From Cyclobacterium marinum DSM 745 (lineage in GTDB: Bacteria; Bacteroidota; Bacteroidia; Cytophagales; Cyclobacteriaceae), in NCBI RefSeq assembly GCF_000222485.1, contig NC_015914.1:5376001-5440000 (forward strand): a stretch of 64,000 nt of DNA. The letters are read 5' to 3'. The number at the start of each line of letters is the position of its first letter. Within the stretch, counting starts at the first letter, position 1. Below the pieces are notes generated by a model, which worked only from the letters and a program-made list of their open reading frames with translations, was not told the DNA's origin and searched no databases. The position numbers and the translations under genes are program-made. Shown in pieces: positions 36,675 to 45,922 of the stretch.

Positions 36675-36758
36675 ATCAGTGCTTTTTATGCTTCCTTTAA
36701 GGGGGACTAACATTACAAACATTAACACGAAATATGCAATAGACAATCTATTACGTGC

Positions 36759-36870
36759 TAAAATCTCCAAAAAGCCTGATTTTCCTGCGATTGCAACAAT
36801 TCCCATAAACACGGGACAGGCTTCACCCCTGACAGTCAGGGCGGAGAAATCCTATTACATAATCCGAGTT
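36759..36870 (+). repeat. Dispersed intergenic repeat, copy 2
   Basis: Matches copy 1 (17588-17691, minus strand) over about 110 bases, including 20 identical bases at 36814-36833. The dyad is CCCTGAC-A-GTCAGGG here, so both arms are kept while the loop is 3 bases shorter than in copy 1. This pattern suggests a conserved small hairpin. Confidence 0.75.
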
Positions 36871-36930
36871 TAAGTCTCTGATTCAAGCCTGAAAGTTGCA
36901 ATAAGTTTGCTCATCTTATTGTTAATTAAA

Positions 36931-36964
36931 AAAAGGGCATAACTTTTTACAGCTATGCCCTTTT
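36931..36964 (-). terminator. Bidirectional terminator between LytTR and efflux operon
   Basis: AAAAGGGCATA (36931-36941) pairs with TATGCCCTTTT (36954-36964) over a 12-base loop. A and T tracts flank the GC part on both sides, so it works for both convergent transcripts. It lies 32 bases after the adaptor stop (minus strand). Confidence 0.75.
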
Positions 36965-36995
36965 ACAGGTAATAAACATAGTTGGTCAATAATTC

Positions 36996-38084
36996 TTATT
37001 CATTGATAAAGTCTCCATCCTTTATCTCCTCACTTGCTTCCAAAACTAGCTTTTCCTTCAATTTCAAATCTCCAAAAACCTCAAAGAATCCATCTGAGTC
37101 TCTTCCTACACTTACCGGAATACGTAAGGCTTTTTGGTTTTCATCTACCTTTATCACAAATTGACCTTCGGCGGAATCCATTAAAGCAGAGCTAGGAACT
37201 ACAAATGTACTGTCTTTGGCATTCAGAGATAGATTCACTTCAGCCACCATACCCGGCAGTAGTTTTCCGTCCAAATTGTCAATATCCATTTCCACACGCT
37301 CAGACCGTAGCTTAAGATCCAATGCTCCAGACATCCTTGCTACGGTACCTTGAAATGTGTCCGGTAGAGACTTCACCTGAAAGCTGACTTCATCTCCTTC
37401 CTTTAAATATCCGGTAAATAGTTCGGGAATGGCTACAGCTAACCTCAATTTATCTTGTTGCTGTATGGTTAGCAAAGGCATATCTGAACCTTTTCCTGCA
37501 GGGCCTACATATGCACCTAGATTAACATTCCGAGTGGCAACAACACCATCAAAAGGAGCAATAATGTGAAGGTAACTTTGCATCACCTTTACTTCCTTAT
37601 GGGCTGCCACTGCCGCTTGATATTGGGCAAAATCCGATTCTTTTTTCCCCATTGCCATTTCCAGGTCATTGGTGGAAACGGTTCCTTCCACCTCGCTGGT
37701 TTTAAAAAGACGATTATAAGTACTTTCACTTGTCTTATAAATGGCTTCCATAGCTTTCAACTTGGATTCTGCAGCTGCTAATTGAGAGTTGATTTCCGGG
37801 GCCTCCAATACCACTAGTGAAGACCCTCTGGTCACCTTCGTCCCAATATCTACTTTTAAGTCTTTAACATAACTGCTTACTTTTGCATAAATATCCACCT
37901 GTTGAAAACCGGTCAATTCTGCAGGCAAGCGTAATTTTGTAGTCAACTTCCCTTTTTCCAGAGAAAAGGTTTCAATTCTAGGTGTTTCCTCAACAAAAAC
38001 CTCTGCCTTGTTTGAAGTACAACTGCTAATGAAAAGGAAGCCTACAAAAAGCGAAATAAGTGATTGAGTTGTTTTAGTTTTCAT
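36996..38084 (-). CDS. RND efflux periplasmic adaptor (membrane fusion protein)
   Basis: 362 residues; lipoprotein leader with CTSNKAE (Cys22). HlyD-like architecture: beta-barrel and lipoyl parts around a helical hairpin (about 100-160: KLKAMEAIYKTSESTYNRLF and later VAAHKEVKVMQSY). The lipoyl half-motif IIAPFDGVVATRNVNLGAYV is at about 173-192. It links the RND pump to TolC. The start overlaps the 3' end of the RND gene by 11 bases, which supports translational coupling. It is the last gene of the TolC-RND-adaptor operon and is followed by a terminator. Confidence 0.94.
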   Translation of the reverse strand: MKTKTTQSLISLFVGFLFISSCTSNKAEVFVEETPRIETFSLEKGKLTTKLRLPAELTGFQQVDIYAKVSSYVKDLKVDIGTKVTRGSSLVVLEAPEINSQLAAAESKLKAMEAIYKTSESTYNRLFKTSEVEGTVSTNDLEMAMGKKESDFAQYQAAVAAHKEVKVMQSYLHIIAPFDGVVATRNVNLGAYVGPAGKGSDMPLLTIQQQDKLRLAVAIPELFTGYLKEGDEVSFQVKSLPDTFQGTVARMSGALDLKLRSERVEMDIDNLDGKLLPGMVAEVNLSLNAKDSTFVVPSSALMDSAEGQFVIKVDENQKALRIPVSVGRDSDGFFEVFGDLKLKEKLVLEASEEIKDGDFINE

Positions 38085-41000
38085 TTTTTGATTTTATTAC
38101 CGGTATATAATGTATGCTTTCCTGGTCTTCTGGGTCTAAGGAAACGGAGTTTGTACTTGCTTTTTCTTGTGCCCAAGCAAATATTAAAGGTAATATGAGT
38201 AAAACCGTAAAGGTTGAAAAAAGTAACCCTCCAATAACTGCCCTACCTAAAGGTGAAACCTGATCTCCTCCTTCTCCATGCCCAATGGCCATGGGTAACA
38301 TCCCTGCGATCATTGCCACACTCGTCATGATGATGGGGCGAAGTCGCAAAGCAGCTGCTTCTTTGGCCGAATCCAAGGCGTTTCCGTTTACAAGCCTCAG
38401 CTGTTCTGCATTGGTAACCAAAAGAATGGCATTGGCAATAGAAACACCAACTGACATGATTATTCCCATGTAAGACTGGAGATTAAGTGTGGACCCTGTA
38501 AGGGTTAACATTAATAAAGCACCCAATACTACCGCAGGAACAGTTGTCAAAATCACAAAAGAAATTCTGAAGGATTGAAAATTTGCGGCTAGCATTAAGA
38601 ATATTAAAACAATCGCTACAAACAAACCTACCTGCAAGCTACTCAGGGTGTCAGTTAATACTTTGCTCATTCCTATGGTTTCCATAAATAAGCCACGTGG
38701 CAACTCTCCAATAGACCCAATTGCTGCAGAAACATCATTGGATGCTGTTCCCAAATCTGTTTGATGGATATTAGCTGTTACGGTAATATAAGGCATTGCC
38801 CCTACATTATCATTTTCTCCATTAACAGTAGTAGGAGTAATTGTGGCAACATCGCTTAGTACCGGTCGAATAGCATTTTTCATCAATGGAATTTCACCAA
38901 TATCCGACTTGCTTTTCATTTGATTTAAAGGTACCTGCACTTGAACAGAAACAGAAATCCCGGACTTTTCATCAATCCAACTGTTTTTTTCCGTATACCT
39001 TGAAGATGAAGTGGAAGCAATCAATGAACGAGAAACATCATCCATATCCACACCCAATTCCGCCGCTCTGGTACGATCGATTTCAATGTCCATTGCGGGG
39101 TAATGAATGGGTTGCCCAATCTGTACGTCTCGCAAATAAGGTATTTTTTCTAGCCTTTCAATCAACTTTTTGGCATAAACTTCATTCCGTTTTTTATCTT
39201 TTCCTGCCACCCTCACCTCAATTGGTGTAGGAGATCCTTGACTCAGAACTTTATCCGTCAATTCTATGGGTTCGAAAGATAATTTTACTTCAGGAAGTAT
39301 GACATGTGCTCTTTTTCGCAATTCATCTTTAAAATCATCCATGTCTACTTCATAGTCTTTTAAACTGACTTGAAAGACAGCTTCATGGGACCCGGCAGTA
39401 AAAAGGTAAATTGGATTGATTGAAAATTGCGAAGGATGCTGTCCTACATATACTGAGGAAATCCCAATGTGTTCTTCACCAACCATTTCATTCAGTTCAT
39501 CCAACAAAAGAATTGCCATCTCTTCTGTCCGCTCAATGCGCGTCCCATCAGGTGCCCGCAATCTAAGTTGAAATTGGCTAGAATTCACCTTAGGAAAAAC
39601 ATCTTTCCCTATAGTTATGAGTAGCAAACCTGCAAGCAAGGAAATCCCTAAAAGATAAATGAGGGTTGTGGCTTTCCTGAAAGGAAACAACCTATCTAAG
39701 AAATGGATAAATTTCATGCGAAAGCGTTCAAAAAAACTAATTTTCCCATCCCTATTTAAATCTTCCCGCTCAGCCATTTCTTTTTTCTGATCGATGGTAT
39801 TTCTTTCAGACCCGAGGTCTATTCCTTTGGCATTAATAATTGTTTCATCATCTGAGAAACCCGCAGAATGAGCGATCTTGGGATGCTCTTTCATCAACCA
39901 GTTGGCCAATACAGGCACAAATGTCTGGGACAATAAAAAAGAAACAATCATAGAAAACCCTATGGCCATGGCTAAAGGCAGAAACAAGGCTCCAGGTATA
40001 CCGGCCATCGTAAAGGCTGGGGCAAATACAGCTAGGATACTTAATAAGATAAGCAATTTGGGCAGTGCAATTTCTTTACAGGCATCCCAAATGGCAAGCG
40101 CTTTAGGTTTGCCCATATCAAGGTGTTGGTGAATATTTTCAATGGTTACAGTACTTTCATCTACCAAAATACCTATGGCCAAAGCCAAACCACTTAAAGT
40201 CATTAAATTAATGGTCTGACCAAACAATTTTAGAAATAAAACCCCTGCGATTATAGAAATTGGGATGGTCATGATCACTATAAATGCGGCCCTTTTATCA
40301 CCCAAAAATAAAAGCACCATCAAACCGGTGAGCACTGCACCAATAACCCCTTCTGTCACTAAGCTTTTGACTGAATTAATCACATAAACGGATTGGTCAA
40401 ATTCATAAGATAGAGTTATGTCTTCCGGCAATGTACTCTGGATCTTAGGTAGTTCCGCTTTTAATTTATTTACCACCTCCCAAGTAGAGGCATCGGCAGC
40501 TTTGGCAATATTGATATAAACCGATCTTTTTCCATTGACCAAAACATAACCACTGGTTACATCTGCCCCATCCTTTACAGTGGCCACATCACCTAATGTA
40601 AGGTTTTGAACAGCGCCTTTGAACAGAGGTATTTTTTCAAAATCTTTAATATCCTTAATACTCGTATTCGTAGGGGTTATGTAATTTAAATTTCCAATCC
40701 TCACGTTTCCTGATGGAGCTGTTTGGTTGTTTAAACGAATGGCTTCTACAATTTGATCGGGTGTTAAATTATGGGACCTTAATAGGTCAGGGTTGACATT
40801 TACCTCAATGGTTCGGGGACTACCTCCAAAAGGAGCCGGGGAAAGGAGTCCCGGTATAGACGTAAAATTCGCCCTCACATAATAATTGGCAAAATCTTGC
40901 AGTTCATTATTTGATCTGATTTTACTTCCCAAAACCAATTGACCTACAGGCAATGAAGAAGCATCAAATCGGATAATAAATGGAGGTTGAGTCCCCGGAG

Positions 41001-41358
41001 GGAAAATCACCTGAATCCTATTGGCAAGAGCGGTAAGCTCTGCAGCTGCCTGAGCCATATTGGTGTTTTCATAATAGGTCAACTTCATGATCATCAGACC
41101 CTGAATATTTTTCGTTTCAATAGATTTTACTCCATTAGCAAATGATAAAATATTGATATAGCCCTTGGCAAAATAAGACTCCATTTGATCAGGAGTATAC
41201 CCTCCAAATGGATGGGCAATATAGATTACCGGCAAATTCATTTTAGGTAAAATATCTATCTTGATATCTTTAACGGCACCTATGCCAAAGAAAAACACCC
41301 CGGCAACCAGAACCAAAATTGAAATGGGTTTGCGAAGAGCAAAACGTATTAAATTCAT
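38074..41358 (-). CDS. RND-family efflux permease (AcrB/CusA-like)
   Basis: 1094 residues, with two halves each of six membrane helices and a large periplasmic loop. TM4 region LAIGILVDESTVTIENIH (393-410) has the Asp of the proton relay. The gene has a normal RND size apart from an extended cytoplasmic linker (about 490-560) between the halves. In it, residues 533-544 read DLNRDGKISFFE, a perfect 12-residue EF-hand loop. Drug versus metal class is not decided by sequence alone; lack of Met/Cys-rich sites argues against CusA-type metal transport. It is the middle gene of an operon with TolC and adaptor genes. Confidence 0.95.
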   Translation of the reverse strand: MNLIRFALRKPISILVLVAGVFFFGIGAVKDIKIDILPKMNLPVIYIAHPFGGYTPDQMESYFAKGYINILSFANGVKSIETKNIQGLMIMKLTYYENTNMAQAAAELTALANRIQVIFPPGTQPPFIIRFDASSLPVGQLVLGSKIRSNNELQDFANYYVRANFTSIPGLLSPAPFGGSPRTIEVNVNPDLLRSHNLTPDQIVEAIRLNNQTAPSGNVRIGNLNYITPTNTSIKDIKDFEKIPLFKGAVQNLTLGDVATVKDGADVTSGYVLVNGKRSVYINIAKAADASTWEVVNKLKAELPKIQSTLPEDITLSYEFDQSVYVINSVKSLVTEGVIGAVLTGLMVLLFLGDKRAAFIVIMTIPISIIAGVLFLKLFGQTINLMTLSGLALAIGILVDESTVTIENIHQHLDMGKPKALAIWDACKEIALPKLLILLSILAVFAPAFTMAGIPGALFLPLAMAIGFSMIVSFLLSQTFVPVLANWLMKEHPKIAHSAGFSDDETIINAKGIDLGSERNTIDQKKEMAEREDLNRDGKISFFERFRMKFIHFLDRLFPFRKATTLIYLLGISLLAGLLLITIGKDVFPKVNSSQFQLRLRAPDGTRIERTEEMAILLLDELNEMVGEEHIGISSVYVGQHPSQFSINPIYLFTAGSHEAVFQVSLKDYEVDMDDFKDELRKRAHVILPEVKLSFEPIELTDKVLSQGSPTPIEVRVAGKDKKRNEVYAKKLIERLEKIPYLRDVQIGQPIHYPAMDIEIDRTRAAELGVDMDDVSRSLIASTSSSRYTEKNSWIDEKSGISVSVQVQVPLNQMKSKSDIGEIPLMKNAIRPVLSDVATITPTTVNGENDNVGAMPYITVTANIHQTDLGTASNDVSAAIGSIGELPRGLFMETIGMSKVLTDTLSSLQVGLFVAIVLIFLMLAANFQSFRISFVILTTVPAVVLGALLMLTLTGSTLNLQSYMGIIMSVGVSIANAILLVTNAEQLRLVNGNALDSAKEAAALRLRPIIMTSVAMIAGMLPMAIGHGEGGDQVSPLGRAVIGGLLFSTFTVLLILPLIFAWAQEKASTNSVSLDPEDQESIHYIPVIKSKNEN

Positions 41359-41367
41359 TTGATTTAA

Positions 41368-42753
41368 TTAAAATTCTTTTATAAATAATTCGAAATCACC
41401 AATGGCGGCAACTTTAACCAAGTAAGACTGCCATACATTGGTGTTGACTATATCACGGTCAATTTCAGCACGATTTAACAAGTACAAAGCTTGTGTCAAA
41501 TCAGTTAAAGTGGTCAACCCGTTTTGGTACAAGGTCATTTTCTGCCTATAAGCCTGAGCTGCTGCTTTCACTTGCACCGGAGCCTCGGAATAATTTTCCA
41601 TGGCAATTTTAATTTGTTCATCGGCCAATTTTAACTGTGATTGAATTTCTCTTTCCAATTGATTGTATTCTTCCTGAACCCCTTCAGCAATAAACTCTTG
41701 CGCTTTTACTTGCTTCTTTATTCTAAATGGTGTTGACAGGTTCCAAGAAATACTTGCGCCAAAAAGATAATTGCTTCTGCTGGGCTGGACACCATCCCAA
41801 TAGTTTTTTGTAAAGGCATTTTGGTCTTGGGAATAATTGGAATTAAACCCTGAAGCACGGGATTGAAAAACTCCAAAAATACTCATACTTGGATAATAGA
41901 ACCGCTTCGATAATTTCACTTGTTGATTGCTGAAATCTACCTTGGTCTGCAAAAACTTAAGCGATGGATGGGTTTCATGTACACCATCTATATCGATTAA
42001 CAACTGTTTTGGAATTTGGCTTACAAATAAGGTGTCAGCTGTAAAATCTAAAGATGATACTCCCATTAAATCAATCAACCGATTGTTAAATTCCTTCACT
42101 TGAAACCTAGCTTGGTTTAAAGCTATCTTGGCTTTAGATACTTCAGCAGTGGCCATTGTGGAGTCTACACCTGCCTGCAATCCGTTTTTTACCCGAGCTG
42201 TAGCAGTGGTTAGGAAAACTTTAGCCCGCTCAAGATTTTTCTGCTGAGAGATCACCATGCGTTGACTCGCTAACAAGTTTAAATAAGCAGAAGTAATTTT
42301 AATTTTTAATTCAAATTTTTCTTGCTCCAGATCTTGTTCTTTAAGTCCAACATTAATTTTTTCTAGATTTATCTTTTGCTTTACTTTACCGAATGTGTAA
42401 AAATCCCAATTAACATTGCTCAAGTATTGGGCACCAAATGCTGCATTCCAGTTTTGCTCTGTTAAGGAGGGACCTGATGCAGCTGCATTACCTATCATCC
42501 CATAAAATGATCCATACTGTCCATTGACTGTACCATAAGTTTGTTGGGCTGAAATATTGATATCCGGTAAGTATTCAAGCCTTGCTTGTTTCAACGTTTC
42601 CTCTGAAGCACTTGCATACTTTACTTTTGATTTGATTGCACCATAATTCTGAATGCCTATATCAATAGCATCTACCAGAGATAGGTCTTGTGCAAAACAA
42701 CCAATAGAGCCGGAAAGGAATAGAATTAATGAGGTAATTTTTTTAATACACAT
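41368..42753 (-). CDS. TolC-family outer-membrane efflux protein
   Basis: Frame open from 42780, but I chose the ATG at 42753, which directly begins a signal peptide (MCIKKITSLILFLSGSIGCFAQ) and lies after a good -7 box. The body has two long helical repeats typical of TolC: LDQARLEYLPDINISAQQ-type entry (LKQARLEYLPDINISAQQ), KITSAYLNLLASQRMV, ARVKNGLQAGVDSTMATAEV, and the second-half equivalents ending LTDLTQALYLLNRAEID. About 461 residues is normal. It is the first gene of the operon and ends 9 bases before the RND start. Confidence 0.93.
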   Translation of the reverse strand: MCIKKITSLILFLSGSIGCFAQDLSLVDAIDIGIQNYGAIKSKVKYASASEETLKQARLEYLPDINISAQQTYGTVNGQYGSFYGMIGNAAASGPSLTEQNWNAAFGAQYLSNVNWDFYTFGKVKQKINLEKINVGLKEQDLEQEKFELKIKITSAYLNLLASQRMVISQQKNLERAKVFLTTATARVKNGLQAGVDSTMATAEVSKAKIALNQARFQVKEFNNRLIDLMGVSSLDFTADTLFVSQIPKQLLIDIDGVHETHPSLKFLQTKVDFSNQQVKLSKRFYYPSMSIFGVFQSRASGFNSNYSQDQNAFTKNYWDGVQPSRSNYLFGASISWNLSTPFRIKKQVKAQEFIAEGVQEEYNQLEREIQSQLKLADEQIKIAMENYSEAPVQVKAAAQAYRQKMTLYQNGLTTLTDLTQALYLLNRAEIDRDIVNTNVWQSYLVKVAAIGDFELFIKEF

Positions 42754-42777
42754 AAAATCAAATATGAAATTCTGTAT

Positions 42778-42785
42778 CAAAACTA
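42778..42785 (-). promoter_or_regulatory. Candidate -7 box (TAGTTTTG) for the efflux operon
   Basis: Read on the minus strand this is TAGTTTTG, an exact TAnnTTTG match, 25 bases before the chosen TolC ATG. It overlaps the alternative upstream start at 42780, which speaks against that start. No clear -33 TTG was found. Confidence 0.4.
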
Positions 42786-42914
42786 TAGCTAATCCGCTTA
42801 TGATTCCCGGTTAAAGTGCTGTAGTAAAATCATAAATGACTAATTCAATTCGTCATTTAATCAAAAAAGTAAGTTTATTTTTTTTGTTCTTTGTGCCCTA
42901 TTAAACCCAAACCT

Positions 42915-43961
42915 ATGAATAAAATCATCAATGATCTCATGGACAATAAGTGGTGGCAAGAGTTTGCAGTCGTTGCTTTTTCTTTTACCATCTATACTCT
43001 CAAAAATGACTGGATGTTTATCAGCTCATTGGGCTCCATCATGTTGGGAGTGTTATTTTATATTATCCTTTATGTTCACGCCCAATTCAATCGATTTATT
43101 TTCCTACCGATACTCTTTAAAAAGCACAAACCGCTCATTTATATCTTTCTAACCATCATTGGGATATTTATTTTTTCGGTATTGCTAAACAAGCTAATGA
43201 CCTTGAATATGTTTAGCCAATGCCAGTTGTACCAAAATTCCCATCAAAGGAGCTTTTCGTTTCAATTTGCCAGTGTATCAGGAACTTTAGTATGCATTTT
43301 AAGTCCTATAATTGTATTTAAGTTTTATAGAATTTATAAGGAGCAGACAGATAAGATTATTTTATACAACCAGATGCAGGTTAACTCCTTACGTACCCAG
43401 CTTAACCCACACTTTTTATTCAACACCTTCAATACCTTATATGGTATCAGCCTCCAATTTCCTGAAAGGACTTCAGATTTAATCATGAAAGTTTCACATT
43501 TGATGCGGTATCAAACGGAAAGTACCAACAAGCAATTTGTATGTTTGGAAAATGAATTGGATTTTATTAATAGCTATGTACAGCTGGAAAAGGAAAGGGT
43601 AGCTATGCGCTGTGACATTGCTTATAATTGTGAAATAGACAAGGCGAATGCCTATAAAATTTCCCCCATGCTATTGATTGCTTTTATTGAAAATGCATTC
43701 AAACATGGAACTTGCGCCATCGAAAAATGTTTTGTACACATAAATATTTCGGTAAAAAGTGGTTTATTGCACCTAAATGTAGTGAATTCCGTTCCAAAAG
43801 AATCAAAAGTTGTTTCTACCAATATTGGACTAAAGAACACCATAGCAAGGCTTAAGTTAACTTATGGAGAGGATTATACGTTGAACATTAAAAATGACCC
43901 AAAAACCTATAATGTTGATTTAAAAATACAACTTAAAATGGGTAAAAATGAAGGGAGTTAA
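42915..43961 (+). CDS. LytS-type membrane sensor histidine kinase
   Basis: 348 residues from the ATG at 42915; an in-frame TTG at 42891 is possible but adds only 8 poorly coding residues. Four membrane helices cover about residues 15-140. The phospho-acceptor His166 is in LNPHFLFNTFNTLYG. LLIAFIENAFKHG and NIGLKNTIARLKLTYG mark the ATPase domain. The stop overlaps the regulator gene by 14 bases. Divergent from the TolC-RND-adaptor operon with about 160 bases between the starts, so it is a candidate regulator of that pump. Confidence 0.94.
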   Translation: MNKIINDLMDNKWWQEFAVVAFSFTIYTLKNDWMFISSLGSIMLGVLFYIILYVHAQFNRFIFLPILFKKHKPLIYIFLTIIGIFIFSVLLNKLMTLNMFSQCQLYQNSHQRSFSFQFASVSGTLVCILSPIIVFKFYRIYKEQTDKIILYNQMQVNSLRTQLNPHFLFNTFNTLYGISLQFPERTSDLIMKVSHLMRYQTESTNKQFVCLENELDFINSYVQLEKERVAMRCDIAYNCEIDKANAYKISPMLLIAFIENAFKHGTCAIEKCFVHINISVKSGLLHLNVVNSVPKESKVVSTNIGLKNTIARLKLTYGEDYTLNIKNDPKTYNVDLKIQLKMGKNEGS

Positions 43962-44649
43962 AAAGTGTATCATCGTCGACGATGAACCTGCTGCCCACTA
44001 CGTACTAATTAATTATATCAATCAAAATCCTCGATTAAATCTGGTTTTTCAGGCTTTCAATGCCATTGAAGCGATGAATTATATCCGAGAAAATAATATT
44101 GATTTGATGTTTTTGGATATCAATATGCCGGAAATCTCAGGCATTGATATGTTAAAAATCCTTTCCTCCCCTCCCCAAACTATCCTTACAACAGCCTATT
44201 CAGAATTTGCCTTAGAAAGTTATGAGTATGGGGTTCTTGATTATTTGTTAAAACCGATTGATTTGCCGCGTTTCTTAAAAGCTACAGAACGCTTTTTTGC
44301 GTCGGAAACTACACTTCCATTAATGGAAAAAAATTGGCCACAATCCATTACAGTGAAAGTTGATGGAGAATTTAAAGACATAAAGTTACACAAGCTAAAC
44401 TATATACAAAGCTTTGGTAATTATGTGAAAATCCATAAAAATCAGAAAATTTGCCTGGCCTCCATTTCCACCACGGAATTTGAAAAATTATTGCCTGAGG
44501 AAAGTTTTATCCGCATCCATAAATCTTACATTGTAGCCATTGATAAAATAAAAAATGTAGACAAAGATTTTGTGGAAATTGAGGAAGAGAAACTACCTAT
44601 TGGCATCACCTATAAAAGGCAACTTTTTGATCGCTTGAGGATAAATTAA
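43948..44649 (+). CDS. LytTR-family response regulator
   Basis: 233 residues. Receiver with CIIVDDEP at 7-14 and Asp57 in MFLDINMPEISGI. The domain ends with TTAYSEFALESYEYGVLDYLLKPIDL. LytTR domain from about 125, with TVKVDGEFKDIKLHKLNYIQSFGNYVKIH and SFIRIHKSYIVAIDKIKN. Overlap with the preceding kinase gene by 14 bases shows a cognate pair. A possible 50-codon gene follows after 22 bases. Confidence 0.95.
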   Translation: MKGVKKCIIVDDEPAAHYVLINYINQNPRLNLVFQAFNAIEAMNYIRENNIDLMFLDINMPEISGIDMLKILSSPPQTILTTAYSEFALESYEYGVLDYLLKPIDLPRFLKATERFFASETTLPLMEKNWPQSITVKVDGEFKDIKLHKLNYIQSFGNYVKIHKNQKICLASISTTEFEKLLPEESFIRIHKSYIVAIDKIKNVDKDFVEIEEEKLPIGITYKRQLFDRLRIN

Positions 44650-44671
44650 AAGTTTGAATATATCCCATAAA

Positions 44672-44824
44672 ATGGAGACAATTGTCATTTCCAAAATCGA
44701 TTTTAAAATTATAATCTACACTGAAAAAGAACCTGATTACATTACAAATACCACAATTCAAGCAGCAGTACATCACTTTTTAAAGCTCCCATCAACGAAA
44801 CACAACCTGAAAATATTTAAGTAA
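44672..44824 (+). CDS. Possible small protein (50 codons) after LytTR
   Basis: ATG at 44672, stop TAA at 44822-44824. The frame gives METIVISKIDFKIII and so on, with alternating hydrophobic and polar residues and a reasonable amino-acid composition. It begins 22 bases after the LytTR stop on the same strand. I do not recognise it. It could be a real short gene in the same operon, a remnant of a longer one, or chance. Confidence 0.3.
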   Translation: METIVISKIDFKIIIYTEKEPDYITNTTIQAAVHHFLKLPSTKHNLKIFK

Positions 44825-44836
44825 TTTTGATAAAAA

Positions 44837-45922
44837 TTATTCAGATGATTTAATTTTCGTTTTTATGAAATACAAATGAATAGGTTTGGGCAATAACATA
44901 AGCATAGATAGCGTACAAATTATAAATAAAACAATATGTGAATGTATTTGAAATGGCAACGGGTAATAATCAATTAAGATAAATCCAGAAAAAATTAAAA
45001 AGACAGTAATAAATACATTTCTGTTTTTGCTAAATATTTGTTGATATTTTTCTGAAACCTCTGAACTGTTGCTGAAATAGAAATACATGATATAAGGCAG
45101 AAAGACTAAAACGTGTGTGGTAAAAGCTATGTTTAAAGTCAATAATACTCCTAAATGAAACATAGCAGCAATACCGATAGATCTCAAAAATAAAGCAGAC
45201 CAAAAAATGGTTAATATAAATCCAAGTTCAAAGATTAAAGTACTATAATCTAAAACTTTATAAATAAACAAATTGTTTATTTGAACAAACAATTCATTTA
45301 AGTACAATAGTTCTTGCCCTGAGTGAAATTTCCTTAATATATAACCTGCTGTAATTGAATAGGAAGGATCTAACCAGTCACCCATCAACTTAGGCCAACC
45401 GGCGGTAAAATAGCCCCAACCCAATAAAAATGAGAAAAAGGACAATGGCCATCCTTTTGGTTTTAATTCGGTAGTATTAAAACTTAAGGAATCAATAGAC
45501 AAAGCCCCTCCCCAATTCGTAAAAGCCATAAACAAAGGGAAGATAACTGCAAAAATATTATGGTCAATTTTCCCATAACTATATAGATAGGAATACCCAA
45601 AAAGTAAAAGTAAACTAAATATAATTGATGCCAATTTGGTTCTAAAACCAACCAATAGGCAAACAAAGAATATTCTTACAAGTAAATCAAATGCCCACCA
45701 AAAATCATAAGAAGTAATCAGTCCTAGAAACAAAGATAGGCCTAAAGGCGGATCAAAAAACACCAGTGGAATATTAGCTATTTCTTTAAATTCAGGCAAA
45801 CCATAAACAAGGTATCCTAGGCAAAATAAAATCCTTGATAAACCCAATTGAAAAAAATTGGGAGCCCAGGTATTGATAAGCCAGTTGTTAATTTTCTCGT
45901 TAATTGATGATATCATTATCAA
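44837..45922 (-). CDS. HTTM-like (vitamin K carboxylase-related) membrane protein, copy A
   Basis: 361 residues with about eight membrane helices. FQLGLSRILFCLGYLVYG (about 23-40), FFDPPLGLSLFLG and YSYGKIDHNIF (about 112-122) give the pattern of HTTM (horizontally transferred transmembrane) proteins related to the membrane domain of vitamin K-dependent gamma-carboxylase. Other readings, such as a DoxX-like family, are less likely because of length. Its start overlaps the end of the 191-residue gene by 23 bases. It is the last gene of module A; module B has the same three genes in the same order. Reaction unknown. Confidence 0.75.
   Translation of the reverse strand: MIMISSINEKINNWLINTWAPNFFQLGLSRILFCLGYLVYGLPEFKEIANIPLVFFDPPLGLSLFLGLITSYDFWWAFDLLVRIFFVCLLVGFRTKLASIIFSLLLLFGYSYLYSYGKIDHNIFAVIFPLFMAFTNWGGALSIDSLSFNTTELKPKGWPLSFFSFLLGWGYFTAGWPKLMGDWLDPSYSITAGYILRKFHSGQELLYLNELFVQINNLFIYKVLDYSTLIFELGFILTIFWSALFLRSIGIAAMFHLGVLLTLNIAFTTHVLVFLPYIMYFYFSNSSEVSEKYQQIFSKNRNVFITVFLIFSGFILIDYYPLPFQIHSHIVLFIICTLSMLMLLPKPIHLYFIKTKIKSSE

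Larger units (their letters stand above)
36675..36995. other. Convergent intergenic region, 321 bp, with repeat and terminator
   Basis: Lies between the LytTR regulator (plus) and the efflux adaptor (minus). It contains copy 2 of the dispersed repeat and the bidirectional terminator, both listed separately. A frame of 92 codons at 36595-36873 overlaps the regulator and the repeat and is not taken as a gene. Confidence 0.6.

Noticed and set aside
36595..36873. 92-codon plus-strand frame after the LytTR gene
   Set aside because: Its first part overlaps the LytTR gene in another frame and the rest is the repeat, so it is unlikely to be a gene.
42891..42914. TTG start for the LytS-type kinase
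   Set aside because: An ATG 24 bases later gives a normal N-terminus, and the extra residues (CPIKPKP) do not resemble the family.
44837..45922. DoxX-family assignment for the HTTM-like protein
   Set aside because: The protein has about eight helices and 361 residues, whereas DoxX proteins have four helices and about 130-150 residues.
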